DNA of 13,649 bases from 66-474 sp964489055 (lineage in GTDB: Bacteria; Pseudomonadota; Gammaproteobacteria; Xanthomonadales; Rhodanobacteraceae), in assembly GCA_964489055.1 (NCBI GenBank), contig CAZAXF010000069.1, forward strand, positions 1 to 13,649. Direction: 5' to 3'. This document shows positions 5,318 to 13,649 of the stretch, in pieces (position 1 is the first letter of the stretch; each line of letters opens with the position of its first letter). Below the pieces are notes generated by a model. It did not search any database. It had not been told where the DNA came from and worked only from the letters and a program-made list of their open reading frames with translations. The translations under genes and the position numbers were made by a program.

Positions 5318-7165
5318 TCATGCCGCCACCTTCTTCTTGCCGGGCTTCGCCGAGTAGTCCTCGCCGCGGCCGGCGTAGGATTCGGCGAACAGGAAGCGGC
5401 GCATGTCCCAGGCGCCGGTGGGGCAGCGTTCGGCGCACAGGCCGCAGTGCAGGCAGACGTCCTCATCTTTCACCATCACCCGTCCGGTCTTGACGGGTCC
5501 GGACACATACAGGTCCTGCTCGGTATTTTCCGCCGGCGCGGTGAGGCGGGTGCGAAGGGCCTCCTCGTTGCCGTTCTGCGTGAAGGTGATGCAGTCCATC
5601 GGGCACACGTCCACGCAGGCGTCGCATTCGATGCAGATGTCCTTGGTGAACACGGTCTGCACGTCGCAGTTGAGGCAACGCTGGGCTTCCTTCCAGGCAT
5701 TCTCGATGTCGTAGCCCAGCTCGACTTCCTGCCTGATGTTGGTGAGGGTCTTTTCCTTGGGCGCCCACGGCACCACGTAGCGCTCGTCGGGCGAGATGTC
5801 GTTGTCGTAGCTCCACTCGTGGATGCCCATCTTCTGCGAGACAAGATTCGTCAACGGCGGTGGCCGCTTGCGCACATCCTCGCCCTGCAGGAAGTTGTGG
5901 ATCGACACCGCCGCCTGGTGGCCGTGCTCGACCGCCCAGATGATGTTCTTCGGGCCGAACGCGGCATCGCCGCCGAAGAACACCTTCGGATTGGTCGATT
6001 GCATGGTCAGCTTGTCGAGCTGGGGCATGCCCCATTCGTCGAACTCGATACCGAGTTCGCGCTCGATCCACGGGAAGGCGTTTTCCTGCCCGATCGCGAC
6101 CAGCACTTCGTCGCATTCGATCAAGCGGTCCGGCTCGCCGGTCGGCAGCAGCTTGCGCTTGCCGTCGCTGTACTCGGCGCGCATCGGCGTGAACCACATC
6201 CCGGTCAGCCTGCCGTCCTCGTGCACGACGGATTTCGGGTTCAACCAGTTGAGGATTTCCACGCCCTCGTGCTCGGCGTCCTCCTTTTCCCAGGGACTGG
6301 CCTTCATTTCCTCGTAGCCCGAGCGCACGATCACCTTGACGTCCTCGCCGCCGAGGCGCCGCGCGCTGCGGCAGCAGTCCATCGCGGTGTTGCCACCGCC
6401 GAGTACCAGCACGCGCCTGCCAACCTTCTTCACGTGCCCGAAGTACACCGAGGCCAACCATTCGATGCCGACGTGGATCTTCGCGGCCGCCTCGTCGCGC
6501 CCGGGTACGTGCAGGTCGCGCCCGCGCGGCGCGCCGCAGCCGACGAAGACCGCGTCGAAGTCTTCGGCCAACAGTGACTTCATTGAATCGATCGGGTGGT
6601 TGCCGACCAGCTCCACGCCGAGGTCGAGGATGTAGCCGACCTCCTCGTCGATCACCGACTCCGGCAACCGGAAACGCGGCACCTGGGTGCGCATGAAGCC
6701 GCCGCCTTTCGCGTCGGTCTCGAAGATCGTGACCTTGTAGCCCACCGGCGCCAGGTCGCGCGCCAGCGCCAGCGATGCGGGCCCCGCACCGACGCAGGCG
6801 ATGCGGAATTTTTCCGTTCCCGGGACTGGATCGGGCAACCGCTCTCGCATGCGTTCGTCGATGTCGCCGCTGCGGTTGTCGGCGGCGACACGCTTCAGGC
6901 GGCAGATCGCCACCGGTTCCGGTTTTTCGCCGTTGGATTCCTCGACCCGGCCGCGCCGGCACGCGGGCTCGCAGGGCCGGTCGCAGGTACGCCCGAGGAT
7001 GCCGGGAAACACGTTGGAATCCCAGTTGAGGAGATACGCATCGTCGTAGCGGCCGGCCGCGATCAGGCGGATGTATTCGGGCACCCGGGTGTGCGCCGGG
7101 CAGGCCCACTGGCAGTCCACCACCTTGTGGAAGTACTGCGGGTTGCGGATATCGGTGGGTTTCAC
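5318..7165 (-). CDS. GltD-like NAD(P)H/FAD oxidoreductase with two C-terminal [4Fe-4S] ferredoxin clusters
   Basis: The 615-residue product resembles the small subunit of glutamate synthase extended by a ferredoxin domain. The N-terminus carries cysteines for GltD-type Fe-S clusters (CQWACPAHT at 18-26; CDRPCEPACRRGRV at 61-74). ACVGAGPASLALA (123-135) is the FAD glycine loop, VLVLGGGNTAMDC (252-264) binds NAD(P)H, and FFGGDAAFGPKN (396-407) closes the FAD site. At the end lie CIECDACVDVCP (511-522) and CLHCGLCAERCP (571-582), two 4-cysteine [4Fe-4S] motifs. It probably passes electrons between NAD(P)H and ferredoxin for KorAB, whose genes follow on the same strand; this role is inferred from context. 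No glutamate synthase large subunit is near, so it is unlikely to be gltD itself. The GTG at 7163-7165 is set by a perfect AGGAGG (7172-7177) six bases upstream. Confidence 0.88.
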   Translation of the reverse strand: MKPTDIRNPQYFHKVVDCQWACPAHTRVPEYIRLIAAGRYDDAYLLNWDSNVFPGILGRTCDRPCEPACRRGRVEESNGEKPEPVAICRLKRVAADNRSGDIDERMRERLPDPVPGTEKFRIACVGAGPASLALARDLAPVGYKVTIFETDAKGGGFMRTQVPRFRLPESVIDEEVGYILDLGVELVGNHPIDSMKSLLAEDFDAVFVGCGAPRGRDLHVPGRDEAAAKIHVGIEWLASVYFGHVKKVGRRVLVLGGGNTAMDCCRSARRLGGEDVKVIVRSGYEEMKASPWEKEDAEHEGVEILNWLNPKSVVHEDGRLTGMWFTPMRAEYSDGKRKLLPTGEPDRLIECDEVLVAIGQENAFPWIERELGIEFDEWGMPQLDKLTMQSTNPKVFFGGDAAFGPKNIIWAVEHGHQAAVSIHNFLQGEDVRKRPPPLTNLVSQKMGIHEWSYDNDISPDERYVVPWAPKEKTLTNIRQEVELGYDIENAWKEAQRCLNCDVQTVFTKDICIECDACVDVCPMDCITFTQNGNEEALRTRLTAPAENTEQDLYVSGPVKTGRVMVKDEDVCLHCGLCAERCPTGAWDMRRFLFAESYAGRGEDYSAKPGKKKVAA

Positions 7166-7554
7166 GCCACGCCTCCTGCCGTCCGCGGGGGCGTCGGCCC
7201 GGCCGGCGTCGCCCGTCAGGGCCGAGTCTAGCCGTTTTGGCGCGAAACGAAAGGGGGTGGGATGTGGCGTTTGTGTGATGCCAACGGCACCACGCGATGT
7301 TTCGGACGGGCGGCCAAGGGTGGACACACCGACGGCCCGCTCCATGGGTGGTTGCTGCGGGGAGACCGGAACGGGTTCGGCTGCTCACATCGCTGGAGCC
7401 TGCGCGAGGCACGGACCCTCACCCCCAACCTCTCCCGCAGTTGAGAGAGGCTCTACCGCGCCGAACCCCGAAGAAGCACGATTCCTCCCCGAGTTTCCAA
7501 GCACAGACAGCGGTTCGTCGGTTCCGGCTGAGCCTGTATCACAGGGGCATGACG
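7166..7554. other. 389-bp non-coding region upstream of the flavoprotein-korAB unit
   Basis: On the minus strand TAGACT (7225-7230) could be a -10 box for the flavoprotein gene, with TTTCGT-like sequence about 16 bp further upstream as a poor -35. This promoter call is weak. At 7416-7450 there is a C-rich repeat with a cctctc/gagagg stem, related to the element at 5061-5126. No supported open frame or RNA gene is seen in the rest. Confidence 0.35.
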
Positions 7555-8430
7555 TTACCTGGCTTCACCTAGAAAGAGCTTCGATAGTTTGGTGGAACAG
7601 TGCTTTTTGAACGCATGGCCAACGCTGCTGTTGGCCAGGATAAGGCCGTTCTGGTTGAACAACGGAGCAATTTTGGCGGCAAAGGCCCCACTCGCCATCA
7701 TGGACGGGTTCAGCTGCCGATCCGGGAATTCCTCCGGGTTGCGCGGCACGCCGCTCTGGTAGTTTCGACTGTTGATGCGCCCGGCAACCTCCAGTCGTGC
7801 GCAGGCGCCGGCGAGATCGGCGATGTCTTCATCCTCGGAACGCGGTTTGCGGACACCAAGCATGAACATGTCCAAGTGCAAGGCTTCGTGCGCAAAGGTG
7901 CCTACGACGGTAGCTTGGGTGCGCTGCAGATCCTGCTGCCAATGGGCGAGATACAGTGGCCGAAGATGGCCCAGCGGCCTCCAGCTGAGACTGCGGATCT
8001 CCGCGGTTTGGCCTTCCGGAACAAGGAAGAGCCGATAATGTATCGACGTGACACGCGGACTCTCCGCATAAGCTGCCACGTACCCGACGGCCTTCAACAC
8101 CCATTGACAGGCCTCCCGCGCTCCGGCCTCCTCAATGAGTGGGTCGGCCCACATGACGCTCGCGGATATGCCGCCACGCGCGCAATTGATCCGTCGACGC
8201 GGATAGAGCTTCGCTTTGGTTCGCCCCGGAACAAACGCGATTGTTGTCAGGAAATCGAAGCCTGCCAATCGGTGCGTCACATTCCCCTGGATCCCTTCGC
8301 CTGACGACACATCCTTGTAAGCCTGCGGGATCGTGACGCACGAAGTAGTCGTTGCACACGCGAAAGCAACTAGCGATGGCCACAGTCGGTGGCGCAGAAA
8401 CGTCGTACGCCACACTCTACGGTTGGTCAT
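7555..8430 (-). CDS. Exported HExxH protein, possible metallopeptidase-like lipoprotein
   Basis: The 291-residue family is not recognised. The N-terminus has basic residues (MTNRRVWRTTFLRHRLW), a short hydrophobic core (PSLVAFACATTTSC) and a cysteine at 31. This could be a lipoprotein signal, but TTSC is a poor lipobox. TFAHEALHLDMFM holds HEALH at 181-185, which fits the zinc-binding HExxH motif. The acidic run SEDEDIADLAGACARLE (199-213) downstream could supply a third ligand. Together these suggest a zinc metallopeptidase fold, unproven. The ATG at 8428-8430 overlaps the TGA of the upstream gene (ATGA), a sign of translational coupling. Codon use is less GC-biased at third positions than in korAB or pnp, as in acquired genes. 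No terminator was found after it. Confidence 0.65.
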   Translation of the reverse strand: MTNRRVWRTTFLRHRLWPSLVAFACATTTSCVTIPQAYKDVSSGEGIQGNVTHRLAGFDFLTTIAFVPGRTKAKLYPRRRINCARGGISASVMWADPLIEEAGAREACQWVLKAVGYVAAYAESPRVTSIHYRLFLVPEGQTAEIRSLSWRPLGHLRPLYLAHWQQDLQRTQATVVGTFAHEALHLDMFMLGVRKPRSEDEDIADLAGACARLEVAGRINSRNYQSGVPRNPEEFPDRQLNPSMMASGAFAAKIAPLFNQNGLILANSSVGHAFKKHCSTKLSKLFLGEAR

Positions 8431-8909
8431 TCGCAGTCCGGGATGGAAGCGACTTTACTCGGCAGCCCACCTGAATTTCCGTGACAGCTCACTGTCGCCG
8501 ACGCGGACCCCTGTTCAACACCTTCGTAATAACCGGTTTGCTTGATCACATTGGTTCCTGGTTGCAACTGCGACGCGATGGAAAATGGCAACATGACATA
8601 CTTCATCTGGGCTGCGCTCGGTGCTGCTGTTTGCGCCCACGCGTTCACTGCAGCCGGATCCTGCAGCGTTATGAGTGTGCCGTTTCGTACCCACGGAAAT
8701 GTTTTCGCCGCCTCAAGCGTGCCGTCCGATGAAAACGAAGAGATCGTTACCTCCCCTGTGGCTGGGTATTCAACCGTCGAGCCTGCTGTACTGATGTAAA
8801 ACTGTGACGCATCCGGAATCTGGCTTGTGGATGGATGGGCGCCGGAGGACAAGGGTCGCGCCAAGGTAATGGGTGGTCCCGTCACGGTCATTGATGGCTT
8901 GCATTTCAT
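8427..8909 (-). CDS. Secreted or lipoprotein-like protein, main body of a frameshifted gene
   Basis: The intact frame gives 160 residues from the ATG at 8907-8909 (MKCKPSMTVTGPPITLARPL). The same frame stays open up to a TTG at 8951. The composition (rich in S, T, G, P, with YPATGEVTISSFSSDGT and QTGYYEGVEQGSASATVSC) suggests an extracytoplasmic beta-rich domain, and the two late cysteines (in ATVSC and IPDC) could form a disulfide. No family is recognised. This frame has no ribosome site of its own. The preceding signal-peptide ORF does have one, and its TGA overlaps this ATG. Adding one G in the ggg run at 8924-8926 would fuse the two into a normal lipoprotein. It ends in an ATGA overlap with the HExxH gene. 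Codon usage along the frame looks coding, with lower GC than the neighbours. Confidence 0.6.
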   Translation of the reverse strand: MKCKPSMTVTGPPITLARPLSSGAHPSTSQIPDASQFYISTAGSTVEYPATGEVTISSFSSDGTLEAAKTFPWVRNGTLITLQDPAAVNAWAQTAAPSAAQMKYVMLPFSIASQLQPGTNVIKQTGYYEGVEQGSASATVSCHGNSGGLPSKVASIPDCE

Positions 8910-8995
8910 ACTCTGCAGATGGTCCCACTGCAAGCAGACAGGAACACACAAGCACCCGCCACCAAGGTAATGCTAGCGATACGAAACCCCTTCAT
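8906..8995 (-). pseudogene. Lipoprotein signal peptide cut off by a frameshift
   Basis: From ATG 8993-8995, with GGAGG about six bases upstream, 29 residues are read: MKGFRIASITLVAGACVFLS followed by ACSGTICRV and a TGA. The charged start, hydrophobic core and LSAC lipobox (cysteine at 22) make a textbook lipoprotein signal. The frame then stops, overlapping the ATG of the 8427-8909 frame. The best explanation is a one-base deletion near 8924-8926, either a real mutation or a sequencing error. Coupled translation of two ORFs is less likely, since the second would then lack an export signal. Confidence 0.65.
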
Positions 8996-9145
8996 GGCCC
9001 GCCTCCATCTAGAAAAAAACATGGCGACGATATCCCCCCCCCTTGTGACGGCCGCGTGAAGCATCAACGTCGACAGCGACGCGTCGAGGCCGCAAACCGA
9101 TGTCCTGCGAGCATGCAATACGGGCGAGGCCAGCCGCAGCTCGAA

Positions 9146-9173
9146 CGAAAACGGGCCTTGCGGCCCGTTTTCG
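9146..9173 (-). terminator. Rho-independent terminator after pnp
   Basis: A perfect 12-bp stem, cgaaaacgggcc (9146-9157) with ggcccgttttcg (9162-9173), closes on a four-base loop that reads GCAA on the minus strand (a GNRA tetraloop). It lies 26 bp past the pnp stop. The 3' arm ends in GTTTTCG followed by TTCG, so the U-tract is short and partly inside the stem. The stem is symmetrical and could also act in the other direction. Confidence 0.85.
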
Positions 9174-9198
9174 CTGCGTGTTGCCGGTTGCGGCTGGC

Positions 9199-11313
<2,115 letters not shown>

Positions 11314-11334
11314 GGGAATTGTCCTGTCTGGAGT

Positions 11335-11371
11335 GCGTTCGGAGCGAACGCCAAAAGCCGGCAAGCGTTCG
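11335..11371. promoter_or_regulatory. Alternative hairpins in the rpsO-pnp spacer
   Basis: Three 7-bp blocks occur in order: gcgttcg (11335-11341), cgaacgc (11345-11351) and gcgttcg (11365-11371). The middle block can pair with either neighbour, giving two mutually exclusive stem-loops in the pnp leader. In E. coli the equivalent leader carries a stem cut by RNase III and is the target of PNPase autoregulation. A similar role here is inferred from position only. Confidence 0.45.
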
Positions 11372-11412
11372 AGGTCAACAGCTGCCGGCGAGGGTACGTG
11401 GGAATCGGTTGC

Positions 11413-11682
11413 TCAGCGACGCAGGCCGAGACGGCCGATCAGCGTCTGGTAACGCTCGACGTCACGGCTCTTGAGATAGCCGAGCAGGCGCCGGCGATGA
11501 TTGACCATCTTCAAAAGGCCCCGACGCGAATGATGGTCCTTCTTGTGCGTCCCGAAATGCTCGGACAACTGCTGGATGCGCGCGGACAGCAACGCAATCT
11601 GCACCTCCGGCGAGCCGGTATCGGTCGGCGCGCGGCGGTATTCCTCGATGATCTTGCTGGTTTGTTCGGTGGAAAGCGGCAT
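11413..11682 (-). CDS. rpsO: 30S ribosomal protein S15
   Basis: The 89-residue product binds 16S rRNA in the platform of the 30S subunit. The sequence is canonical S15: TGSPEVQIALLSARI (22-36), then QLSEHFGTHKKDHHSRRGLL with the conserved HxxDxxSRRGL core, and VNHRRRLLGYLK and YQTLIGRLGLRR at the end. Length equals that of the E. coli protein. The ATG at 11680-11682 is preceded by GAGAAGG at good spacing. The longer open frame upstream is translated G-rich repeat and is not coding. It is first in an rpsO-pnp unit, as in most Proteobacteria, with no terminator before pnp. Confidence 0.97.
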   Translation of the reverse strand: MPLSTEQTSKIIEEYRRAPTDTGSPEVQIALLSARIQQLSEHFGTHKKDHHSRRGLLKMVNHRRRLLGYLKSRDVERYQTLIGRLGLRR

Positions 11683-11720
11683 GGGAGCCTTCTCGTTGGA
11701 TTGGGAAAGTTCCGGCACGT

Positions 11721-11758
11721 GGCTTGTGCAACAGCACCGCAATGCCGTTGCACAAGCC
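11721..11758 (-). promoter_or_regulatory. Long hairpin in the rpsO 5' leader
   Basis: A perfect 12-bp stem, ggcttgtgcaac (11721-11732) with gttgcacaagcc (11747-11758), encloses 14 bases in which gca (11734-11736) and tgc (11743-11745) can add three more pairs after a mismatch. It sits about 38 nt before the rpsO start, within the leader predicted from the promoter at 11806-11835. There is no U-tract after it, so it is not a simple terminator. S15 represses its own mRNA through structured leaders in several bacterial groups, which makes this a reasonable candidate for such an element. It could instead be an operator-type palindrome (ttgtgcaac half-sites). Confidence 0.5.
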
Positions 11759-11805
11759 GCCGCCGGGTGTGCCACGCCCCCACCAGGAAGGCGCGCAAGC
11801 CGCAT

Positions 11806-11835
11806 ATTGTAAACGCAACGGGCGGCTTGCAACAA
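11806..11835 (-). promoter_or_regulatory. Candidate sigma-70 promoter of rpsO-pnp
   Basis: On the minus strand TACAAT (11806-11811) matches the -10 consensus at 5 of 6 positions. For the -35, TTGTTG (11830-11835, 18-bp spacer) or TTGCAA (11827-11832, 15-bp spacer) are the choices. Transcription would begin near 11799, giving a leader of about 117 nt that contains the hairpin at 11721-11758. The AT-rich patch stands out in this GC-rich spacer. Confidence 0.55.
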
Positions 11836-11843
11836 GCGAGCAC

Positions 11844-11927
11844 GGGGAGCGGGGAGCGGGGAGCGGGGACCGGGGACCAGGGACCAGGGACCGGGGAGCG
11901 GGGACCGGGGACTCGGGACTCGGGACC
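11844..11927. repeat. Twelve tandem 7-bp repeats with G-quadruplex potential
   Basis: Exactly 84 bp form 12 copies of a heptamer that varies as GGGGAGC, GGGGACC, AGGGACC, GGGGACT, CGGGACT and CGGGACC. The first five copies each start with GGGG separated by three bases, which satisfies the G4 motif (four G-runs with short loops) on the plus strand. The array begins 8 bp upstream of the rpsO -35 candidate. Such heptamer arrays are variable-number repeats and are often polymorphic between strains. Confidence 0.85.
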
Positions 11928-11958
11928 AGAATACGATACGCGCGAGTCGCCCCCGCGC

Positions 11959-12086
11959 CGTCATCCCGGGGCCGGCCCAGCTGCATCGGGCCGGAACCCC
12001 GGAGTCAGCTTGACTTTGACCTTGAACCCGACCCCGCTTCGCACCGCCAAAAATCAAGATGGATCCCGGCATTGGCCGGGATGACG
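11959..12086. repeat. Inverted repeat pair with an inner hairpin
   Basis: cgtcatcccgg (11959-11969) is the exact reverse complement of ccgggatgacg (12076-12086). The right side has its own hairpin, atcccggc (12063-12070) with gccgggat (12075-12082), loop attg. The left side has a looser stem between gccggccc (11971-11978) and gggccgg (11988-11994). This looks like two intergenic palindromes of the same family facing each other. No gene lies between them. Confidence 0.55.
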
Positions 12087-12094
12087 GGAAGGCG

Positions 12095-12159
12095 GTAGCG
12101 TGCGCTTAGCGCACGAACCTCCCGACAACCCGACCGGTCGTGCGCAAAGCGCACGCTAC
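12095..12159. repeat. GTAG-headed REPIN
   Basis: The left unit is gtagcgtgcgcttagcgcac and one more g (12095-12115). The right unit (12139-12159) is its inverted copy, ending gctac, with caaag in place of the ttag centre. Each unit is itself a hairpin (gtgcgc with gcgcac), and the pair forms one larger imperfect palindrome. GTAG at both outer ends is the feature recognised by RAYT-type REP transposases in Stenotrophomonas-like bacteria. No transposase gene is in the window, so the element would be moved in trans. Confidence 0.75.
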
Positions 12160-12322
12160 GAACTCGGGATACGGCACGCGCGAATCCGAGCCCTTGCCCC
12201 CTGCCCGTCTTCCGGAGCGGAGGGAGAGAGGAGCAAAACCATCCCACAAAAACATTGACCACCCCCGCCATATTCGCCATCCTGATCGGCTGTGCCGTTC
12301 ATTCCATCCGGAACCCCGACGC

Positions 12323-13649
12323 ATGGCCGCATCTTCCCGCTACAACGCCGCCGACATCGAAGTGCTGTCGGGCCTGGACCCGGTGCGCCGCCGCCCGGGC
12401 ATGTACACCGACACCACGCGGCCCAACCATCTGATCCAGGAAGTGGTCGACAACTCGGTCGACGAGGCACTGGCCGGGTATGCGAAACAGATCGACGTGA
12501 TCGCGCACAAGGACGGCTCGTGCACGGTCACCGACGATGGCCGCGGCATGCCGGTGGACATCCATCCCGAGGAAGGCGTTCCGGGGGTCGAGTTGATCCT
12601 CACCCGGTTGCACGCGGGCGCCAAGTTTTCCAACCGCAACTACACGTTTTCGGGCGGCCTGCACGGCGTCGGCGTGTCGGTGGTCAACGCGTTGTCCTCG
12701 TTCCTGGAAGTGCTGATCCGGCGCGAAGGCACCGAATACCGCATGCGCTTCAAGGACGGCGAGCCCCTGGGCCGGCTTGAAACCGTCGGCGAGGTGGCCA
12801 GGCGCCGCACCGGAACCACGCTGCGTTTCCTGCCCGACCCGAAGTACTTCGACTCACCGAAGATCTCGCTGCCGAAACTGAAGCACCTGCTGCGCGCCAA
12901 GGCCGTGTTGTGCGCGGGGCTGACGGTCACGCTGCTGGACGAGGCCAGCGGCGATACCGAACAATGGCGCTACGAGGACGGCCTGGCCGAATACCTCACA
13001 TCCGCGCTGGATGGCGGCGCGTGCCTGCCGCCGGACCTTTTCGTGCACCACGTGCAGCGCGAGGACGATGGCCTCGACGCGGCGTTCTGCTGGCTGCCCG
13101 AAGGTGAGCTGGTGCAGGAAAGCTACGTCAACCTGATCCCGACCATCCAGGGCGGCACCCACGTCAACGGCCTGCGCTCGGGCCTGACCAATGCGATGCG
13201 CGAGTTCTGCGACCTGCGCAACCTCCTGCCGCGCGGCATGAAGCTTTCCCACGAAGACGTGTTCGAGCGCGTGGCATTCGTGCTGAGCGTGAAGATGCGC
13301 GACCCGCAGTTCGCCGGCCAGACCAAGGAACGCCTGTCCTCGCGCGATGCCGCCGGCGCCACCGAAGGCGCGATCCACGACGCGTTTTCCCTGTGGCTGA
13401 ACCAGAACGTCACGACCGGCGAGGCCATCGCGCAGCTCGCGATCGAACACGCCAGCGCGCGCATGAAGGCCGCGAAGAAGGTCGTCCGCAAGAAGATCAC
13501 CCAAGGCCCCGCCCTGCCCGGCAAGCTGGCCGACTGTGCATCCAGCGATCCCGACCGCACCGAGTTGTTCCTGGTCGAGGGAGACTCCGCCGGCGGCTCG
13601 GCCAAGCAGGCGCGCGACAAGGATTTCCAGGCGATCCTGCCGTTGCGCG
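12323..13649 (+). CDS. parE: DNA topoisomerase IV subunit B, N-terminal 442 codons (runs off the right edge)
   Basis: ParE is the ATPase subunit of topoisomerase IV, which unlinks daughter chromosomes. The frame starts MAASSRYNAADIEVLSGLDP and stays open to the edge. GHKL ATPase motifs are in place: VVDNSVDEALAG (41-52), DDGRGMPV (71-78) and GGLHGVGVSVVNALS (from 111). The transducer domain follows, with TIQGGTHVNGLRSGL and MKLSHEDVFERVAFVLSVKM. The TOPRIM start EGDSAGGSAKQARDK lies near residue 419, with QAILPLR at the edge. TDTTRPNHLIQEVVDNS favours ParE over GyrB, which has a longer, different N-terminus. The ATG at 12323 has only a weak GGAA upstream. A TTGACC at 12255-12260 could be a -35, but no good -10 follows. 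It is divergent from rpsO. Confidence 0.95.
   Translation, partial: MAASSRYNAADIEVLSGLDPVRRRPGMYTDTTRPNHLIQEVVDNSVDEALAGYAKQIDVIAHKDGSCTVTDDGRGMPVDIHPEEGVPGVELILTRLHAGAKFSNRNYTFSGGLHGVGVSVVNALSSFLEVLIRREGTEYRMRFKDGEPLGRLETVGEVARRRTGTTLRFLPDPKYFDSPKISLPKLKHLLRAKAVLCAGLTVTLLDEASGDTEQWRYEDGLAEYLTSALDGGACLPPDLFVHHVQREDDGLDAAFCWLPEGELVQESYVNLIPTIQGGTHVNGLRSGLTNAMREFCDLRNLLPRGMKLSHEDVFERVAFVLSVKMRDPQFAGQTKERLSSRDAAGATEGAIHDAFSLWLNQNVTTGEAIAQLAIEHASARMKAAKKVVRKKITQGPALPGKLADCASSDPDRTELFLVEGDSAGGSAKQARDKDFQAILPLR

Noticed and set aside
5023..5466. N-terminal extension of korA containing 11-residue PPLQGE repeats
   Set aside because: The residues are translated non-coding hairpin repeats and overlap the end of the upstream flavoprotein gene. 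The family start is at 5022.
5318..7165. Glutamate synthase small subunit gltD
   Set aside because: The ferredoxin domain at the C-terminus, linkage to korAB and absence of gltB nearby argue for a different electron-transfer role.
8770..8955. Third-frame ORF (MLVCSCLLAVGPSAEYEMQA...) as the continuation of the lipoprotein
   Set aside because: It stops after 61 codons, while the other frame runs 160 codons to an ATGA overlap with the next gene and looks coding throughout.
11721..11758. Rho-independent terminator upstream of rpsO
   Set aside because: No T-run follows the stem on either strand, and there is no gene ending just upstream in the right orientation.

Overview
The window is GC-rich, densely coding DNA. 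It is most likely from a gammaproteobacterium of the Xanthomonadales (Lysobacteraceae or Rhodanobacteraceae). I infer this from the ParE, PNPase and S15 sequences, the GltD-like/KorA/KorB cluster and the many GTAG-headed REP-type palindromes between genes. No RNA gene, insertion sequence, integrase or CRISPR array is visible. Many long open frames opposite the real genes are shadows of high GC.

Layout: (1) 1-194, the N-terminus of an FAD-dependent oxidoreductase running off the left edge, with a plausible promoter. (2) 195-536, non-coding, holding a composite REP palindrome expanded by a 29-bp tandem repeat. (3) 537-845, a small membrane protein of unknown function. (4) 1140-2078, on the opposite strand, a protein with the active-site signature of the edema factor/CyaA/ExoY nucleotidyl cyclases; this is the most surprising gene here. 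Its 3' end overlaps korB tail to tail. (5) 7165 down to 2059, an apparent three-gene unit: a GltD-like flavoprotein with two [4Fe-4S] ferredoxin clusters, then KorA (fused gamma-alpha) and KorB. The three probably form a 2-oxoacid:ferredoxin oxidoreductase with its own NAD(P)H/ferredoxin electron-transfer partner. Both gaps in the unit are filled with hairpin repeats. (6) 7166-7554, non-coding with little in it.

(7) 7555-8995, a lower-GC accessory pair: a frameshifted lipoprotein gene followed, with an ATGA overlap, by an exported protein with an HEALH (HExxH) motif. Neither family is recognised. (8) 9146-11682, rpsO-pnp (ribosomal protein S15 and polynucleotide phosphorylase), with a clear terminator, alternative hairpins between the genes and a long hairpin in the rpsO leader. 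(9) 11683-12322, a 640-bp intergenic region with the rpsO promoter, a 12-copy heptamer array with G-quadruplex potential and two REP-type inverted pairs. (10) 12323 to the right edge, the first 442 codons of parE.

The core genes (korAB unit, rpsO-pnp, parE) are housekeeping. The cyclase-like gene and the 7.5-9.0 kb pair are the accessory parts. No single multi-gene novel system is evident. The best candidates for new biology are the orphan cyclase-like gene, the lipoprotein/HExxH pair and the RNA structures around rpsO-pnp.
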